Both the position numbers and the translations under genes were made by a program. The notes under the pieces are model-generated. The model was not told where the DNA came from, searched no databases, and saw nothing but the letters and a program-made list of their open reading frames with translations. From Nocardioides dongkuii (GTDB lineage: Bacteria > Actinomycetota > Actinomycetes > Propionibacteriales > Nocardioidaceae), in contig NZ_CP059903.1 in assembly GCF_014127485.1 (NCBI RefSeq), forward strand, positions 1,612,001 through 1,676,000: 64,000 nucleotides of DNA, in the 5' to 3' direction. This document shows, piece by piece, positions 53,897-63,877 of this stretch (its first letter is position 1; each line of letters opens with the position of its first letter).

Positions 53897-54257
53897 TGCC
53901 CTGATGGTGCCAGACGGCCGACGGAATGCTCGTCCGGCTCGCGCAGGGCCCTGGAATGCAGCCCGCCCCCGGGGCTCGAGCTGCGTGAGTCCGAGACGGG
54001 GGCGGGTGACGAGGTGCCCCCGGGAGATACCCGCGCCGCGGCGCCGGAAACCTGTGAACGCAGATTCCGTTCGCAGATCCGGGCGCCCGTCTGGTCCACC
54101 CGGTGGGAGTGGCCGGATCGGCGTAGCGTCGGAAACCCCGTCCCGGTCCGACGGGTCGGGCCGGCCTGCCCCCGGGCCCGTGGCCCGGCCCGTCGCCGGC
54201 AGGGTCCTCACCCTTGTGGGCGGTGGCGTGGCATGCCCCGCCGGGTACCGTGCGCGA
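53897..54257. other. 361-bp noncoding region with two ECF-like promoter candidates
   Basis: No gene supported. Two GGAAAC boxes face the glycosyltransferase operon: 54046-54051 followed by 16 nt and CGTT (54068-54071), and 54131-54136 followed by 18 nt and GTC (54155-54157). These resemble ECF sigma promoters. The region must also hold the response-regulator promoter on the other strand. Confidence 0.45.
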
Positions 54258-55433
54258 GTGACCACCCCGATCTCCGTCGGGACGGCTCCGGCGCACCACC
54301 CCGCGTCGTCCGCGTCCCGCTCCGCAGCGCGCCACCACCTCGATCAGGTCGTCGTCGCGTCGGTCCCCGCCAGCCACGTCTACGTGCGGCACCTGGCACC
54401 CGAGCACGGGCCGGGACCGGTCCGCCTGCCCGACCCCGATCCCGACCACCCGTCGCGGTCGACGACCCAGCGCTGGTGGCCGCCGGTGATGCTCGACCCG
54501 GCGTGGGCGGCGAAGGCGGACTTCGACGTCTTCCACCTCCAGTTCGGCTTCGACGCCTGCTCCCCGGCGCAGCTGGCGGAGCTGGTCGGCGTGCTGCGCG
54601 ACCGGGGGAAGCCGCTCGTGCAGACGGTCCACGACCTGCGCAACCCGCACCACCCCACGCGCGACCTGCACGACGAGCAGCTCGCCGTCCTGCTGGCCGG
54701 CGCGGACGCCGTGCTGACCCTGACACCCGGCGCCGCTGCCGAGATCCGCGAGCGCTGGGGTCGCGAGGCCCTCGTGCTGCCGCACCCGCACGTCGTCGAC
54801 CTGGACACGATGGCCGCCGCACCCGCTCGGCGCGCGCGCCGGGCCGGGCAGCCGTTCCGCGTCGGGCTGCACGTCAAGAGCCTGCGCGCCTCGATGGACC
54901 CGCTGGCGATCCTGCCGACCCTCGTCGAGACCGTCGCCGCGCTGCCGGACGCCGTGCTGCGGGTCGACGCCCACCGCGACGTCCTGGACGCCGACGGCGC
55001 CCGGCGCGACGAGGCGCTCGCGACGTACCTGCGCCGCGAGGCCGACGCCGGCCGGCTGGAGCTGGACGTGCACGACTACTTCTCCGACGCCGAGCTGTGG
55101 GACTACCTCGCCTCGCTGGACGTCTCGGTGCTGCCCTACCGCTTCGGCACCCACTCGGGCTGGCTGGAGGCGTGCCGCGACCTCGGCACCACCGTGGTGG
55201 CGCCGTCGTGCGGCTACTACGCCGAGCAGGGCCCGGTGCTGGGCTACGTCCTCGACGAGGAGCGGTACGACGCGGCCTCGCTCGCCGCGGCCATCACCGA
55301 GGCGCACGAGCAGCGACCGCAGCTGGGGGCAGCGGTCGAGGAACGCCGCGCGCAGCGGGCGTACGTCGCGCGCGCCCACGACGAGCTCTACCGCACGCTC
55401 CTCGACGCCGTCCGGCCGCGGACGGGATCGTGA
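54258..55433 (+). CDS. Glycosyltransferase (GT-B type)
   Basis: A 391-residue GT-B glycosyltransferase. The N-terminal half includes ADFDVFHLQFGFDACSP and GKPLVQTVHDLRNPHHP; the C-terminal half includes FRVGLHVKSLRASMDPLAI and VSVLPYRFGTHSGWLEACRD with GTTVVAPSCGYYAEQG at the nucleotide-sugar site. Probably cytoplasmic. Acceptor and donor unknown. GTG at 54258 chosen; upstream frame is noncoding-like. First gene of a four-gene operon with GTGA overlaps throughout. Confidence 0.85.
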   Translation: MTTPISVGTAPAHHPASSASRSAARHHLDQVVVASVPASHVYVRHLAPEHGPGPVRLPDPDPDHPSRSTTQRWWPPVMLDPAWAAKADFDVFHLQFGFDACSPAQLAELVGVLRDRGKPLVQTVHDLRNPHHPTRDLHDEQLAVLLAGADAVLTLTPGAAAEIRERWGREALVLPHPHVVDLDTMAAAPARRARRAGQPFRVGLHVKSLRASMDPLAILPTLVETVAALPDAVLRVDAHRDVLDADGARRDEALATYLRREADAGRLELDVHDYFSDAELWDYLASLDVSVLPYRFGTHSGWLEACRDLGTTVVAPSCGYYAEQGPVLGYVLDEERYDAASLAAAITEAHEQRPQLGAAVEERRAQRAYVARAHDELYRTLLDAVRPRTGS

Positions 55434-56515
55434 GCGTGGAGCGCCGCCTGCGCATCTGCCTGGTCGCCTCGAGCCGCTACCCCATCCGGGAGCCGTTCGC
55501 CGGCGGGCTGGAGTCCCTCACCCATGCCCTGGCGACCGAGCTGGGCAGGCGTGGCCACCGGGTGACCCTCTTCGCCGCTCCCGGGTCGGACCCGGCCCTC
55601 GACGTCGAGGAGCTCCCCGTGCCGGCGTTCCACCCCAGCCCGGCGGCCCGGCGCGACGTCAACGCCCCCTCGGAGCGGTGGATGGCCGAGCACCACGCCT
55701 ACCTGGGGTTGATGCTCGGGCTCGCGCGCGACGGGCACGAGCGGTACGACGTCGTCCACAACAACAGCCTCCACCACCTGCCGGTGGCGATGGCGCCCGC
55801 GCTGCGCGCGCCGATCCTCACCACGCTGCACACCCCGCCGGTGCCGTGGCTGGAGTCGGCCGTGCTGCTGTCCCCGGGGTCGTCGGTCTTCGCCGCGGTC
55901 AGCCGCAGCATGTCGGCCGCCTGGGACCACGCGGTGCCGAGCACCCCCGTCCTCAACGGCGTCGACGTCGCGCGCTGGCGTCCCGGGCCGGGCGGCGGGC
56001 CCGCGGTCTGGTCCGGTCGGATCGTGCGGGAGAAGGCGCCCCACGAGGCGATCGACGCGGCCCGGCTCGCCGGCGTACCCCTCGTGCTGGCGGGGCCGGT
56101 CGCCGACGAGGCCTACTTCGCGGCCGAGATCGGGCCCCGGCTCGGCCCCGACGTCGTGCACGTGGGGCACCTCGACCACCGTGCGCTGCGCCGGCTGCTC
56201 GGGCGTGCCTCGGTCGCGCTGGTGACCCCGGCGTGGGACGAGCCGTACGGCCTGGTCGCCGCCGAGGCGATGGCGTGCGGCACCCCGGTCGCGGCGTACG
56301 ACCGCGGGGCGCTGCCCGAGATCCTCGGCGAGGGCACGGGCGCCCTGGCCGCGGCGGGCGACGTCCCCGACCTGGCGCGGGCGATCCTGGAGGCCCAGCG
56401 GTGCGACCGCGCGCTGGTGCGCCGGCACGCGGAGCGGCACTGCTCGCTCTCCCGGATGGTCGACGACTACGAGCGGCTCTACCTCGCGCTGGTCGACCAG
56501 GACGTGGCCGCGTGA
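55430..56515 (+). CDS. Glycosyltransferase family 4
   Basis: A 361-residue GT4 enzyme. RLRICLVASSRYPIREPFAG and GGLESLTHALATELGRRGH form the N-terminal acceptor domain; the donor site is AVWSGRIVREKAPHEAIDAA, VTPAWDEPYGLVAAEAMACG and TPVAAYDRGALPEI. It retains an E-x7-E-like motif (EPYGLVAAE). Transfers a sugar with retention. Start GTG at 55430 overlaps the upstream stop (GTGA). Second gene of the operon. Confidence 0.9.
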   Translation: MSVERRLRICLVASSRYPIREPFAGGLESLTHALATELGRRGHRVTLFAAPGSDPALDVEELPVPAFHPSPAARRDVNAPSERWMAEHHAYLGLMLGLARDGHERYDVVHNNSLHHLPVAMAPALRAPILTTLHTPPVPWLESAVLLSPGSSVFAAVSRSMSAAWDHAVPSTPVLNGVDVARWRPGPGGGPAVWSGRIVREKAPHEAIDAARLAGVPLVLAGPVADEAYFAAEIGPRLGPDVVHVGHLDHRALRRLLGRASVALVTPAWDEPYGLVAAEAMACGTPVAAYDRGALPEILGEGTGALAAAGDVPDLARAILEAQRCDRALVRRHAERHCSLSRMVDDYERLYLALVDQDVAA

Positions 56516-57525
56516 TCGGCTACTACGTCCACCACCACGGCAGCGGCCACCTGCACCGGTCGACGGCGCTCGCCCACGCGCTGGTCGCGGCGGGGGAGGA
56601 GGTCACCGGCCTGTCCTCGCTGCCCCGGCCCGCCGACTGGCCGGGCTCCTGGGTCGACCTGCCGCGCGACGACGAGGGCGGCCCGCCGGTCGCCGAGACC
56701 GCCGGCGGACGGCTGCACTGGGCGCCGCTGGGCGACGAGGGCCTCCGCGCCCGGACGGCGGCGGTCTCGTCGTGGATCGGCGCGGCCGCGCCGCGCTGCG
56801 TGGTCGTCGACGTCTCGGTCGAGGTCTGCCTGCTCGTCCGGCTGCACGGCGTCCCGGTCGTGAGCGTGGTGCTGCCCGGCAGCCGCGGCGACGCCGCGCA
56901 CCTGCTCGGGCTCGAGGCCGCCGACGCGCTGGTCTCGATGTGGCCGCCGGAGGCGCACGGCATGCTGCGCGACGTCCCGGACGGCGTCCGCGCGCGGCTC
57001 CGGCCGCTCGGCGCGCTCAGCCGCTTCCCGGTGGCGGAGCCCGGCTCGCGGCGTCCCGGACCGCGCCGGGTGCTGGTGCTCTCCGGCACCGGTGGGGGCG
57101 ACCTCGACCTGGCGAGGCTGCGCCGGGCCCAGGCCGAGACCCCCGACTGGGAGTGGACCGTGCTGAGCCGCACGCACGGCACCTGGGTCGACGACCCCGC
57201 CCCGCTGCTCGCCGACGCCGACGTCGTCGTCACCCACGCCGGCCAGAACGCGCTGGCCGAGGTCGCCTCGGCGCGGACGCCCGCGGTCGTCGTACCCCAG
57301 GACCGGCCGCACGAGGAGCAGCGCACGACCGCCTCCGTCCTCGGCGCCGGCGGGTGGCCGGTGCTCGTGGAGCAGACCTTCCCCGCGGACGGGTGGGCCG
57401 CGCGCCTGGACGCCGCGGCGCGCCTCGACGGCGGCGCCTGGTCCCGCTGGTGCGACGGGGAGGCGGCGGGCCGGTTCGTCGCCGTCGTCCAGGAGACCGC
57501 GGGCCGCTGGCGGGTGGCGTCGTGA
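56512..57525 (+). CDS. MurG-like glycosyltransferase (GT28-type C-terminal domain)
   Basis: A 337-residue GT-B enzyme starting MIGYYVHHHGSGHLHRSTAL, the N-terminal glycine loop of MurG/UDP-glucuronosyltransferase-like proteins. The C-terminal donor site has VLVLSGTGGGDLDLARLRRA and VVTHAGQNALAEVASARTPA with VVPQDRPHEEQRTTA. It resembles UDP-GlcNAc-using transferases of GT28. GTG at 56512 overlaps the previous stop. Third gene of the operon. Confidence 0.87.
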   Translation: MIGYYVHHHGSGHLHRSTALAHALVAAGEEVTGLSSLPRPADWPGSWVDLPRDDEGGPPVAETAGGRLHWAPLGDEGLRARTAAVSSWIGAAAPRCVVVDVSVEVCLLVRLHGVPVVSVVLPGSRGDAAHLLGLEAADALVSMWPPEAHGMLRDVPDGVRARLRPLGALSRFPVAEPGSRRPGPRRVLVLSGTGGGDLDLARLRRAQAETPDWEWTVLSRTHGTWVDDPAPLLADADVVVTHAGQNALAEVASARTPAVVVPQDRPHEEQRTTASVLGAGGWPVLVEQTFPADGWAARLDAAARLDGGAWSRWCDGEAAGRFVAVVQETAGRWRVAS

Positions 57526-58349
57526 GCCCCCGGGTCGCGGTCGTCACCATCGCCCACGGTCGGCACGCGCACCTGGCCGCGCAGCACCGCTCGCTCGCCG
57601 CGGGCGACCGGCGGCCCGACGACTACGTCGTCGTCGCGATGGACGATCCCGGGATCCGCTCCTGCTGCGTCGAGGACCTGCGGTCCCGGGTCGTCCGGGT
57701 CCCCACCGACCCCCGCGGCCTCCCGCTGGCCCGCGCCCGCAACCGCGGCGTGCGCGCGGCCCTGGACGCCGGCGCCGACGTCGTCGTCTGCCTCGACGTC
57801 GACTGCCTCGCCGGGCCCGGCCTGGTCGCGTCGTACGCCGAGCGGGTCGACGCCCGGCCCACCACGGTCTGGCAGGGGCCGGTCACCTACCTGCAGCCCC
57901 ACGACGGGGACGGCTACCCCCTCGACCGGCTCGGCGAGCTCGACGACCCGCACCCGGCGCGACCCGCCCCCGTGCCGGGCGAGGTGGAGCTGGATGCGGC
58001 GCCCGAGCTGTTCTGGTCGCTGTCCTTCGCGCTCTCCCGCACCGCGTGGGAGCGGTCCGGCGGCTTCTGCCCGGAGTACGTCGGGTACGGCGCGGAGGAC
58101 ACCGACTTCGGTCGCACCCTGGTCGCCCGCGGCCTGACCCTCGCGTGGGACGGCGCGGCGCGCGCCTACCACCAGCACCACGCCGTCTCGCGGCCCCCGG
58201 TCGAGCACCTCGACGACATCCTGCGCAACGCGGCCACCTACCACCGGCGTTGGGGGGAGTGGCCGATGACCGGCTGGCTCGAGGAGTTCGAGCGGCTGGG
58301 CATCGCGGCGCGCCGCGGCGAGCGCTGGGTGCGCACCGCCACCGCCTGA
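57522..58349 (+). CDS. Glycosyltransferase family 2 with galactosyltransferase-type C-terminal region
   Basis: A 275-residue GT-A enzyme. VAVVTIAHGRHAHLAAQHRS begins the Rossmann-like fold, the metal-binding DxD is in VVCLDVDCLAGP, and the C-terminal GGFCPEYVGYGAEDTDFGRT is the Glyco_transf_7C (galactosyltransferase-like) motif containing the catalytic acid. GTG at 57522 overlaps the preceding stop. Fourth and last gene of the operon. Its stop lies in a short direct repeat (three tgatcccg units, 58348-58376). Confidence 0.88.
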   Translation: MSPRVAVVTIAHGRHAHLAAQHRSLAAGDRRPDDYVVVAMDDPGIRSCCVEDLRSRVVRVPTDPRGLPLARARNRGVRAALDAGADVVVCLDVDCLAGPGLVASYAERVDARPTTVWQGPVTYLQPHDGDGYPLDRLGELDDPHPARPAPVPGEVELDAAPELFWSLSFALSRTAWERSGGFCPEYVGYGAEDTDFGRTLVARGLTLAWDGAARAYHQHHAVSRPPVEHLDDILRNAATYHRRWGEWPMTGWLEEFERLGIAARRGERWVRTATA

Positions 58350-58446
58350 TCCCGCCTGATCCCGGCTGATCCCGGCCGTCGCCGGTTCGACCGGGCGGCC
58401 CGGGGGTACACGAGGGTCGCCCCCGACGTGCGACCAAGGAGTCCCG

Positions 58447-58956
58447 ATGCCGACCACCTCGACCGACGCGATCGTCCTGCTCAAGGAGGACCACAAGAAG
58501 ATCCTCAAGACCTTCAAGGACTTCGAGAACGCCGGTGAGAAGGCGTACGTCGAGAAGGGCCGCCTCGTCGACCGGATGATCGAGCTGCTCACGGTGCACA
58601 CCTACATCGAGAACGAGGTGATGTACCCGCGGGTCCGCGAGCTGCTGCCCGAGCTCGAGGACGACGTGCTGGAGTCCTACGAGGAGCACCACGTCGCCGA
58701 CGTGCTGGTCCTCGAGCTCGCCGGCATGAAGCCCGAGCAGGAGCGCTTCACCCCCAAGACCACCGTCCTCATCGAGAACGTGCGCCACCACATCGAGGAG
58801 GAGGAGGAGGAGTGGTTCCCGCAGGTGCGGGAGGGCCTGTCGCGGAAGGTCCTGCAGGACATCGGCGCCGAGATGGAGGAGGCCCGCAAGAAGGCCCCCA
58901 CCCGCCCGTCCCAGCCCAGCGCGCTGAAGAAGACGGTGGACGCCGTCATCAAGTGA
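58447..58956 (+). CDS. Hemerythrin/HHE-domain protein
   Basis: A 169-residue four-helix HHE cation-binding protein. Likely iron ligands: LLKEDHKKILKTFKDFEN (first His), TVHTYIENEVMYPRV (His, Glu), EEHHVADVLVLEL, and RHHIEEEEEEWFPQVRE. Binds a di-iron centre and may sense or scavenge O2, NO or ROS. A Lys/Pro-rich tail follows. AAGGAG gives a good ribosome-binding site for the ATG at 58447. Convergent with, and overlapping by 8 bp, the CheR-PAS gene, so it may feed redox information to that cluster (inference). Confidence 0.88.
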   Translation: MPTTSTDAIVLLKEDHKKILKTFKDFENAGEKAYVEKGRLVDRMIELLTVHTYIENEVMYPRVRELLPELEDDVLESYEEHHVADVLVLELAGMKPEQERFTPKTTVLIENVRHHIEEEEEEWFPQVREGLSRKVLQDIGAEMEEARKKAPTRPSQPSALKKTVDAVIK

Positions 58957-60796
58957 CGCCGGGGGGTCCCTCTCCGAGGACCTCCATCACGACCATCGCC
59001 GCGGGTCCGTCGTGCCCGTCGTCCGTGATGTGGGTCACGGTCGTGCGCACCCGCAGGGGGCGACCGCGCCGGTCCACGGCGTCGACGAGCACCGGGGCCG
59101 GATCCCGGCGCGCGGCCAGCTGGGACCGGATCGGCTCGCGGAGCTGCTCGAGGGGCAGGCCGATGTCGAGGGTCATCAGGTGCTGCCCGAGCGCCTCGTC
59201 GGTGCGCACGCCCCACAGCTCCTCGGACCGGGAGTTCCAGGCGAGGATCCGCAGGTCGGCGTCGACCACGACGACCCCGGACGTCATGCTCCCGAGCACC
59301 GACATCATGAAGACGTTGAGCCGGTCGATCTCGCCCTGCCGCTCACGGAGGGTCTCGTTGATGAGGTGGAGCTCGTCGTTCATCGACTGGAGCTCCTCGT
59401 TCATCGTCTCGAGCTCCTCGTTGGTGCTCTGGAGCTCCTCGTTGGTGGTCTCGAGCTCCTCGACCGTGCTCTGCAGCTCCTCGTTGGTGGTCTCGAGCTC
59501 TTCGTTGGTGCTCTGCAGCTCCTCGTACGCCGCCTCGAGCTGATGGTTGGCCTGGAGCAGCTCGATCTGCAGCTGTCGCGTCTGCGTGACGTCGTGGAAG
59601 AGCACCGTCGAGCCCAGGGCCCTCCCGGCCTCGTTGAACAGCGGGACGAGCTGGACGTCGAGCACCACCGCGTCGTCGCCCCCGCGCAGCATCTCGACCT
59701 CGCGCACCCAGGTCGTCCGGCGCGCCGCGACGGCATCGTCGAGGTGCCCCCGCAGCTCGACCGGGCGGTAGGACAGCTCCAGGTCCTGGACCAGCCGGCC
59801 GAGGTCGCGCAGGGAGAGCCCGAAGAGGTGCATCGCCCGGTTGTTGGCGAGCGCGAGGCGGCCCTCGTGGTCCAGCACGACCTGCGCCGCGGCCGAGGAC
59901 ATCAGCGCGGCCTCGCGCAGCCGGGTGAGCCCGCGCTCGTGCTCACCCGCGGTGTCCGGACCCTGCCGATTTCCCCCCAGCCGGCGATCGCGCCCGTCGG
60001 TGGCGACCTTGCTGAAGAACCTCCGCCGCAGCTCCACGGGCTGGAAGTACGTCGGCTGGCTCAGCAGCATCTCCGCCTTGCCCAGGAACAGCACGCCGTC
60101 GGGGCGCAGCGCGAAGTGCATCCGGCCGAGGATGTGCGCCTGGGTCTCGGCGTTGAGGTACATCAGCGTGTTGCGGCAGGTGAGCACGTCGACGTGGGAG
60201 ATCGGGGCGTCCTGCACGAGGTCGTTGCGCCCGAAGATGACCGAGCGCCGCAGCTCCTTGCGCAGCACGAACCTGGTGCCGGAGGACTCGAAGTAGCGCT
60301 CGCGCAGCTCCGGTGGGACGGCCCGGAGGTCACGCTCGGCGTACGTCGCGAGCCGCGCCTGGGCGAGCGCCTCCTCGTCGACGTCGGTGGCGTAGATCTT
60401 GACGCGCTGCCGGAACCCCTCCAGACCGAGGAGCTCGGCGAGCACCATCGCCATCGTGTAGGCCTCCTCGCCCGAGGCGCACCCGGCGACCCAGACCCGG
60501 AACGGCTGGCCGTCCCGCCGCTGCAGGATCGGCGGCAGCAGCTCCTCCTGGAGGTACTGCCAGGCGTCCGGGTCGCGGAAGAACGCGGTGACGTTGATGA
60601 GGATCGTGTTGAAGAGCTCGGTGAACTCGTCGGGGTGGACGGTGAGGTGGTCGAGGTAGGCGTCGTGGCTCTCGATGCCGACGGCGTCCATCCGGCGCTG
60701 CACGCGGCGGGCGAGGCTGGCTCGCTTGTAGCCGGTGAAGTCGAAGCCGCGCTGCTCCTTGATGTGGACCAGCACCGCCTCCAGGCCGTCGCTCAC
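58949..60796 (-). CDS. CheR-type methyltransferase with two PAS domains and a heptad coiled coil
   Basis: A 615-residue protein. CheR N-terminal and SAM domains occupy about 1-270, with the SAM loop [11 protein letters not shown] (103-113), [12 protein letters not shown] and [12 protein letters not shown] domain spans about 300-405, a strongly heptad coiled coil 425-480, and a second PAS about 495-605. No kinase domain, so it is not a CheB/CheR/histidine-kinase fusion. Its target for methylation is unclear as no chemoreceptor is nearby. GTG at 60796 overlaps the end of the upstream cheB. Confidence 0.9.
   Translation of the reverse strand: MSDGLEAVLVHIKEQRGFDFTGYKRASLARRVQRRMDAVGIESHDAYLDHLTVHPDEFTELFNTILINVTAFFRDPDAWQYLQEELLPPILQRRDGQPFRVWVAGCASGEEAYTMAMVLAELLGLEGFRQRVKIYATDVDEEALAQARLATYAERDLRAVPPELRERYFESSGTRFVLRKELRRSVIFGRNDLVQDAPISHVDVLTCRNTLMYLNAETQAHILGRMHFALRPDGVLFLGKAEMLLSQPTYFQPVELRRRFFSKVATDGRDRRLGGNRQGPDTAGEHERGLTRLREAALMSSAAAQVVLDHEGRLALANNRAMHLFGLSLRDLGRLVQDLELSYRPVELRGHLDDAVAARRTTWVREVEMLRGGDDAVVLDVQLVPLFNEAGRALGSTVLFHDVTQTRQLQIELLQANHQLEAAYEELQSTNEELETTNEELQSTVEELETTNEELQSTNEELETMNEELQSMNDELHLINETLRERQGEIDRLNVFMMSVLGSMTSGVVVVDADLRILAWNSRSEELWGVRTDEALGQHLMTLDIGLPLEQLREPIRSQLAARRDPAPVLVDAVDRRGRPLRVRTTVTHITDDGHDGPAAMVVMEVLGEGPPGVT
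59357..59524. repeat. 21-bp periodic repeat coding the EELQSTN-type heptads
   Basis: Eight successive 21-bp units, on the reverse strand, encode E-E-L-x-S/T-x-N heptads (residues 425-480 of the CheR-PAS protein). Units are imperfect but share ctcctcgttggt-like words. Such repeats can expand or contract in frame and set the register of a signalling coiled coil. Confidence 0.85.
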
Positions 60797-61836
60797 GCGC
60801 TGAACTCCTCCGGGCGGCTCTCACCGCTGTCGATGTCGGCGATCAGGTCGCGGACGAGCTCGGCCGCCTTCCGGGCCTCGCGGGACCGGGTGCCGAAGCG
60901 ACGGGCGGTCTCCGGATGGCCCTGTCCGGCGGCCCGCTCCGCGAGCTCGTCGGTCAGCGCGACCTTCTCCTCGAGGCTGCGCAGCGCCATCCACAGCGCG
61001 CTCTCCATGCCGACCGTCTGCCGGGCGAGGAGGCTCTCGGGAGACCAGGCGTGCCCGACCCGGCACCGGTAGCGGCGCAGCCGGCCCTCGTCGATCTCGA
61101 AGAGCGAGCCGGCGCAGTCCGGGCACCCGAAGCCGGCGGGATTCCCGGGCGGGACGGGGTCCTGGAGGGCCCCGGGGTCGAGGTCGGCCATGGCGGTCTC
61201 CTTCTGCATCAGCTCGCTGACCTGGTCGGGCCCCTCCGGTGGCGGGAGGTCGCCGAGCCAGGAGAGGAGCGCCGCCGGCATGTCGCGCACCGACAGGGCG
61301 CCCCCGTCCCCGAGCCCGGCGGCCGCTGCTGCCGCGCGGGGCATGCTGTCGTAGAGGGCTTCCTGGGGGTCCTGCACGAGGCACCGGCCGCCCCGCTGCG
61401 TGACGGCGACGGCACCCGCCGCGCCGTCGTCGAGGGCACCGGACAGCACCAGCCCGTGCACCCGCGCTCCGTGCGAGCGGGCTGCGGAGCGGAACAGCAC
61501 GTCGACCGCGGGGCGGTGACCGTTCTCCTGGGGCCCACGGGTGAGGGACACGCGTCCATCGATCACGACGAGGTGGCGGTCGGGCGGCGCGACGAGGATC
61601 GTGCCGGCCTCGAGGACGTCGCCGTCCCGGGCGTGCCGGGCGGGCAGGCGGCCGGCGCGGGCCAGGATCGCGGGCAGCACGCTGGTGCCCGCGGCGGGCA
61701 CGTGGAGGACGACGAGGACGGCGGCCGGGAGGTCCTCCGGCAGCCCCAGCGCCAGGTCCCGCAGCGCCTCGACGCCGCCGGCGGAGGCGCCGACGACCAC
61801 GGTTGGGGGGACCGCGGAACGGGCACGGGTAGACAT
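60793..61836 (-). CDS. CheB methylesterase domain protein with C-terminal zinc-ribbon-like region, no receiver domain
   Basis: A 347-residue protein. The CheB catalytic triad is visible: Ser in [15 protein letters not shown], His in [15 protein letters not shown], Asp in [13 protein letters not shown]. The N-terminal receiver domain of chemotaxis CheB is absent, so activity is not controlled by phosphorylation in cis. The C-terminus has CPDCAGSL and [12 protein letters not shown], a putative zinc site, then helices. GGAAAGG upstream supports the ATG at 61836. Its end overlaps the CheR-PAS start. Confidence 0.88.
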   Translation of the reverse strand: MSTRARSAVPPTVVVGASAGGVEALRDLALGLPEDLPAAVLVVLHVPAAGTSVLPAILARAGRLPARHARDGDVLEAGTILVAPPDRHLVVIDGRVSLTRGPQENGHRPAVDVLFRSAARSHGARVHGLVLSGALDDGAAGAVAVTQRGGRCLVQDPQEALYDSMPRAAAAAAGLGDGGALSVRDMPAALLSWLGDLPPPEGPDQVSELMQKETAMADLDPGALQDPVPPGNPAGFGCPDCAGSLFEIDEGRLRRYRCRVGHAWSPESLLARQTVGMESALWMALRSLEEKVALTDELAERAAGQGHPETARRFGTRSREARKAAELVRDLIADIDSGESRPEEFSA

Positions 61837-63151
61837 GGCGACACCTTTCCACACCGGGGGCGCCACGAGGCCCTCTGACGATGATCAATCCGCTGTCGTG
61901 CGGTCGATCGCGGCCGATCTCCAGGTCCTGGCGGATCGGCTCGCCCGGGCGCGCGCGGCCCAGGGGGGGAAGGCCGACGGGGACCTGGTCCAGGAGCTGG
62001 AGACCGCCTACGAGGAGCTGCGGGTCGCCGATGAGGAGGTGCGGGTCCAGGAGGAGGAGATCGCCGGTCTCCTCCGCCACCAGGACGCCGAGCGGGTCGC
62101 GCACGCGCGGTTGCTGGCCGTGCTCCCGGTCGCGGTCCTGCTCACCGACCAGCGCGGCATCGTGCGCACGGCGAACGCCGAGGCAGCGGTGCTGGTCGGG
62201 CGACGGCCGGACCGGATCGAGGGCCGGCCGGTCTTCACCTTCTTCGGGCCCGACGACCGCCCCGCGATGCGGGAGCTGCCCGGGCGGGCTGCGTCCCAGG
62301 TGACCGGTGGGCCCCGGACCGGGGTTCTGGTGACCGGCACCCAGGAGACCGTCCCGGTCGAGGTGACCGTGACGGTGGCCGACCGTGAGCAGGGGTTGTT
62401 CACCTGGCTCCTGCTGACCGCCGGGGCCGGTCGACCCGACGGGGTCCTGTCGCTCCCGGACGGGCTCGCCCGTCTGGCCGAGCTGCCCGTCGAGGACGCG
62501 AGCCCGGAGGACGTCGTCCGGGCATCGCTGGAGGTCTGTCGTGACGTGCTCGGCCCGGACGTTGAGCTGACCGTGCTGCTCGGGTCCCCGGAGGAGCCCG
62601 AGGCGGTCGTCTCGACCGGGCAGCTCGCGCAGGTGCTGGACGGGTCCCAGCTGCAGGCCGGCGAGGGCCCGACGAGCTCCGCGTACCGGGAGCGAGCGAC
62701 CGTCTGGGCGACCGACGTCCGTGCGGACCCCCGCTGGCCGCGGTGGGCGTCAGCGGTGTCCGAGCGGGGGCTGGCGGTCGTGGCCGTGCCCCTCCAGGTG
62801 TCGGGACAGGTCGGGGGCGTGCTCACCGGCTACCGGGTCGGTGGGCCCGCCGACTCCTCGTTGGCGGAGAACGTCGAGACCCTCGCGCTCACGGTCCGCG
62901 GACTGCTGCAGCAGGTGGTGCTGCGTGCGGAGATCCGTCAGGCCGCCGCGGACCTCGACCGGGCCCTGTCGTCGCGGGCGATGATCGACCAGGCCAAGGG
63001 CATCGTGATGGCCCGGGAGGGCTGCTCGGCGGAGGACGCGTTCCGCCACCTGGTCGACGTGGCCAGCACCGAGCACGTGAAGCTGCGCGACCTGGCGGCC
63101 ACGATCGTCACGTCCGTCTCCGACGGCGTCCACCGCGATCCCTCGAGCTGA
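61835..63151 (+). CDS. PAS-GAF-ANTAR signalling protein
   Basis: A 438-residue protein by the longest likely reading. A coiled coil at about 55-90 ([20 protein letters not shown]), PAS at about 92-190, GAF at about 215-360, and a C-terminal ANTAR domain (about 370-425: [32 protein letters not shown]). ANTAR domains bind RNA hairpins and act as antiterminators. The ATG at 61835 overlaps the divergent cheB start codon and has no ribosome-binding site; GTG at 61898 is an alternative start. Overlaps the opposing second cheB by 44 bp. Confidence 0.85.
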   Translation: MATPFHTGGATRPSDDDQSAVVRSIAADLQVLADRLARARAAQGGKADGDLVQELETAYEELRVADEEVRVQEEEIAGLLRHQDAERVAHARLLAVLPVAVLLTDQRGIVRTANAEAAVLVGRRPDRIEGRPVFTFFGPDDRPAMRELPGRAASQVTGGPRTGVLVTGTQETVPVEVTVTVADREQGLFTWLLLTAGAGRPDGVLSLPDGLARLAELPVEDASPEDVVRASLEVCRDVLGPDVELTVLLGSPEEPEAVVSTGQLAQVLDGSQLQAGEGPTSSAYRERATVWATDVRADPRWPRWASAVSERGLAVVAVPLQVSGQVGGVLTGYRVGGPADSSLAENVETLALTVRGLLQQVVLRAEIRQAAADLDRALSSRAMIDQAKGIVMAREGCSAEDAFRHLVDVASTEHVKLRDLAATIVTSVSDGVHRDPSS

Positions 63152-63725
63152 CCGATCCCGTCAGCTCCACGAGGGTCGCCGCGAGGTCCTTCAGCGCGAC
63201 CACCCGATCCACGTTCTCGCGGGCGATGGCCGCCGCCGGCATGGCGAAGTCGGTCGACGTCGCCTCGTCGGTGGCGACGACGACGCCGCCGTGCTGGTGC
63301 ACGACGGTGGTCCCCGTCGCGCCGTCGTGCCCGGCACCCGTCATCACGACGGCGATGACCCGGGGCCCGGCGGCGAGGGCGAGGGTGGTGAGCAGCAGGT
63401 CGGCGGAGGGCCGGTACGGCGGGAACGGGCCGGAGCCGACCAGCGAGAGCCGCAGGTCGGGCGTGACCAGGCAGTGGAAGCCGGACGGCGCGATCTGGAC
63501 GAGCCCGGGCGCGAGCGCCGCGCCGTCCGTGCCGGTGGCCAGCTCCATCCTGCTGTGCGGGGCCAACAGCTCGGCCAGCATGCTCTCCCGCTCGGGGCTG
63601 AGGTGCTGCACGACGACGACCGCTGCGGGCAGGTCCGCCGGGAGCTCGCCGAGCACGTCGCGCAGGGCCGCCATGCCGCCGACGCTGCACACGAGCGCGA
63701 TCACCGCGAACGCCTCGGGGTCCAT
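63108..63725 (-). CDS. Second CheB methylesterase-domain protein, no receiver domain
   Basis: A 205-residue single-domain CheB. Triad residues: Ser in VCSVGGMAALRDVL, His in VVVQHLSPERES, Asp in VMTGAGHDGATGT. It has neither a receiver nor the C-terminal zinc region of the neighbouring CheB, and ends in an Arg-rich tail. It could demethylate or deamidate a protein modified by the CheR-PAS protein. ATG at 63725. Confidence 0.87.
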   Translation of the reverse strand: MDPEAFAVIALVCSVGGMAALRDVLGELPADLPAAVVVVQHLSPERESMLAELLAPHSRMELATGTDGAALAPGLVQIAPSGFHCLVTPDLRLSLVGSGPFPPYRPSADLLLTTLALAAGPRVIAVVMTGAGHDGATGTTVVHQHGGVVVATDEATSTDFAMPAAAIARENVDRVVALKDLAATLVELTGSVSSRDRGGRRRRRT

Positions 63726-63877
63726 CCGGTCCTCGTCTCCTCGGGTCTCGAGGTGGCCAGTCTCCTCCTCTCACGGTCTGTTTGTGCGGAGCGAGCCGGG
63801 CTACCATGGGCAGAACGCCTCCCGTCGTGAGCCACGCGACCTGCCTGGCGACGTACCGCACCGGGGGTGAGGCCACC

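Noticed and set aside
58949..60796. Hybrid histidine kinase of the CheB/CheR-PAS-kinase type
   Set aside because: The protein ends after the second PAS domain; no HisKA or HATPase motif is present.
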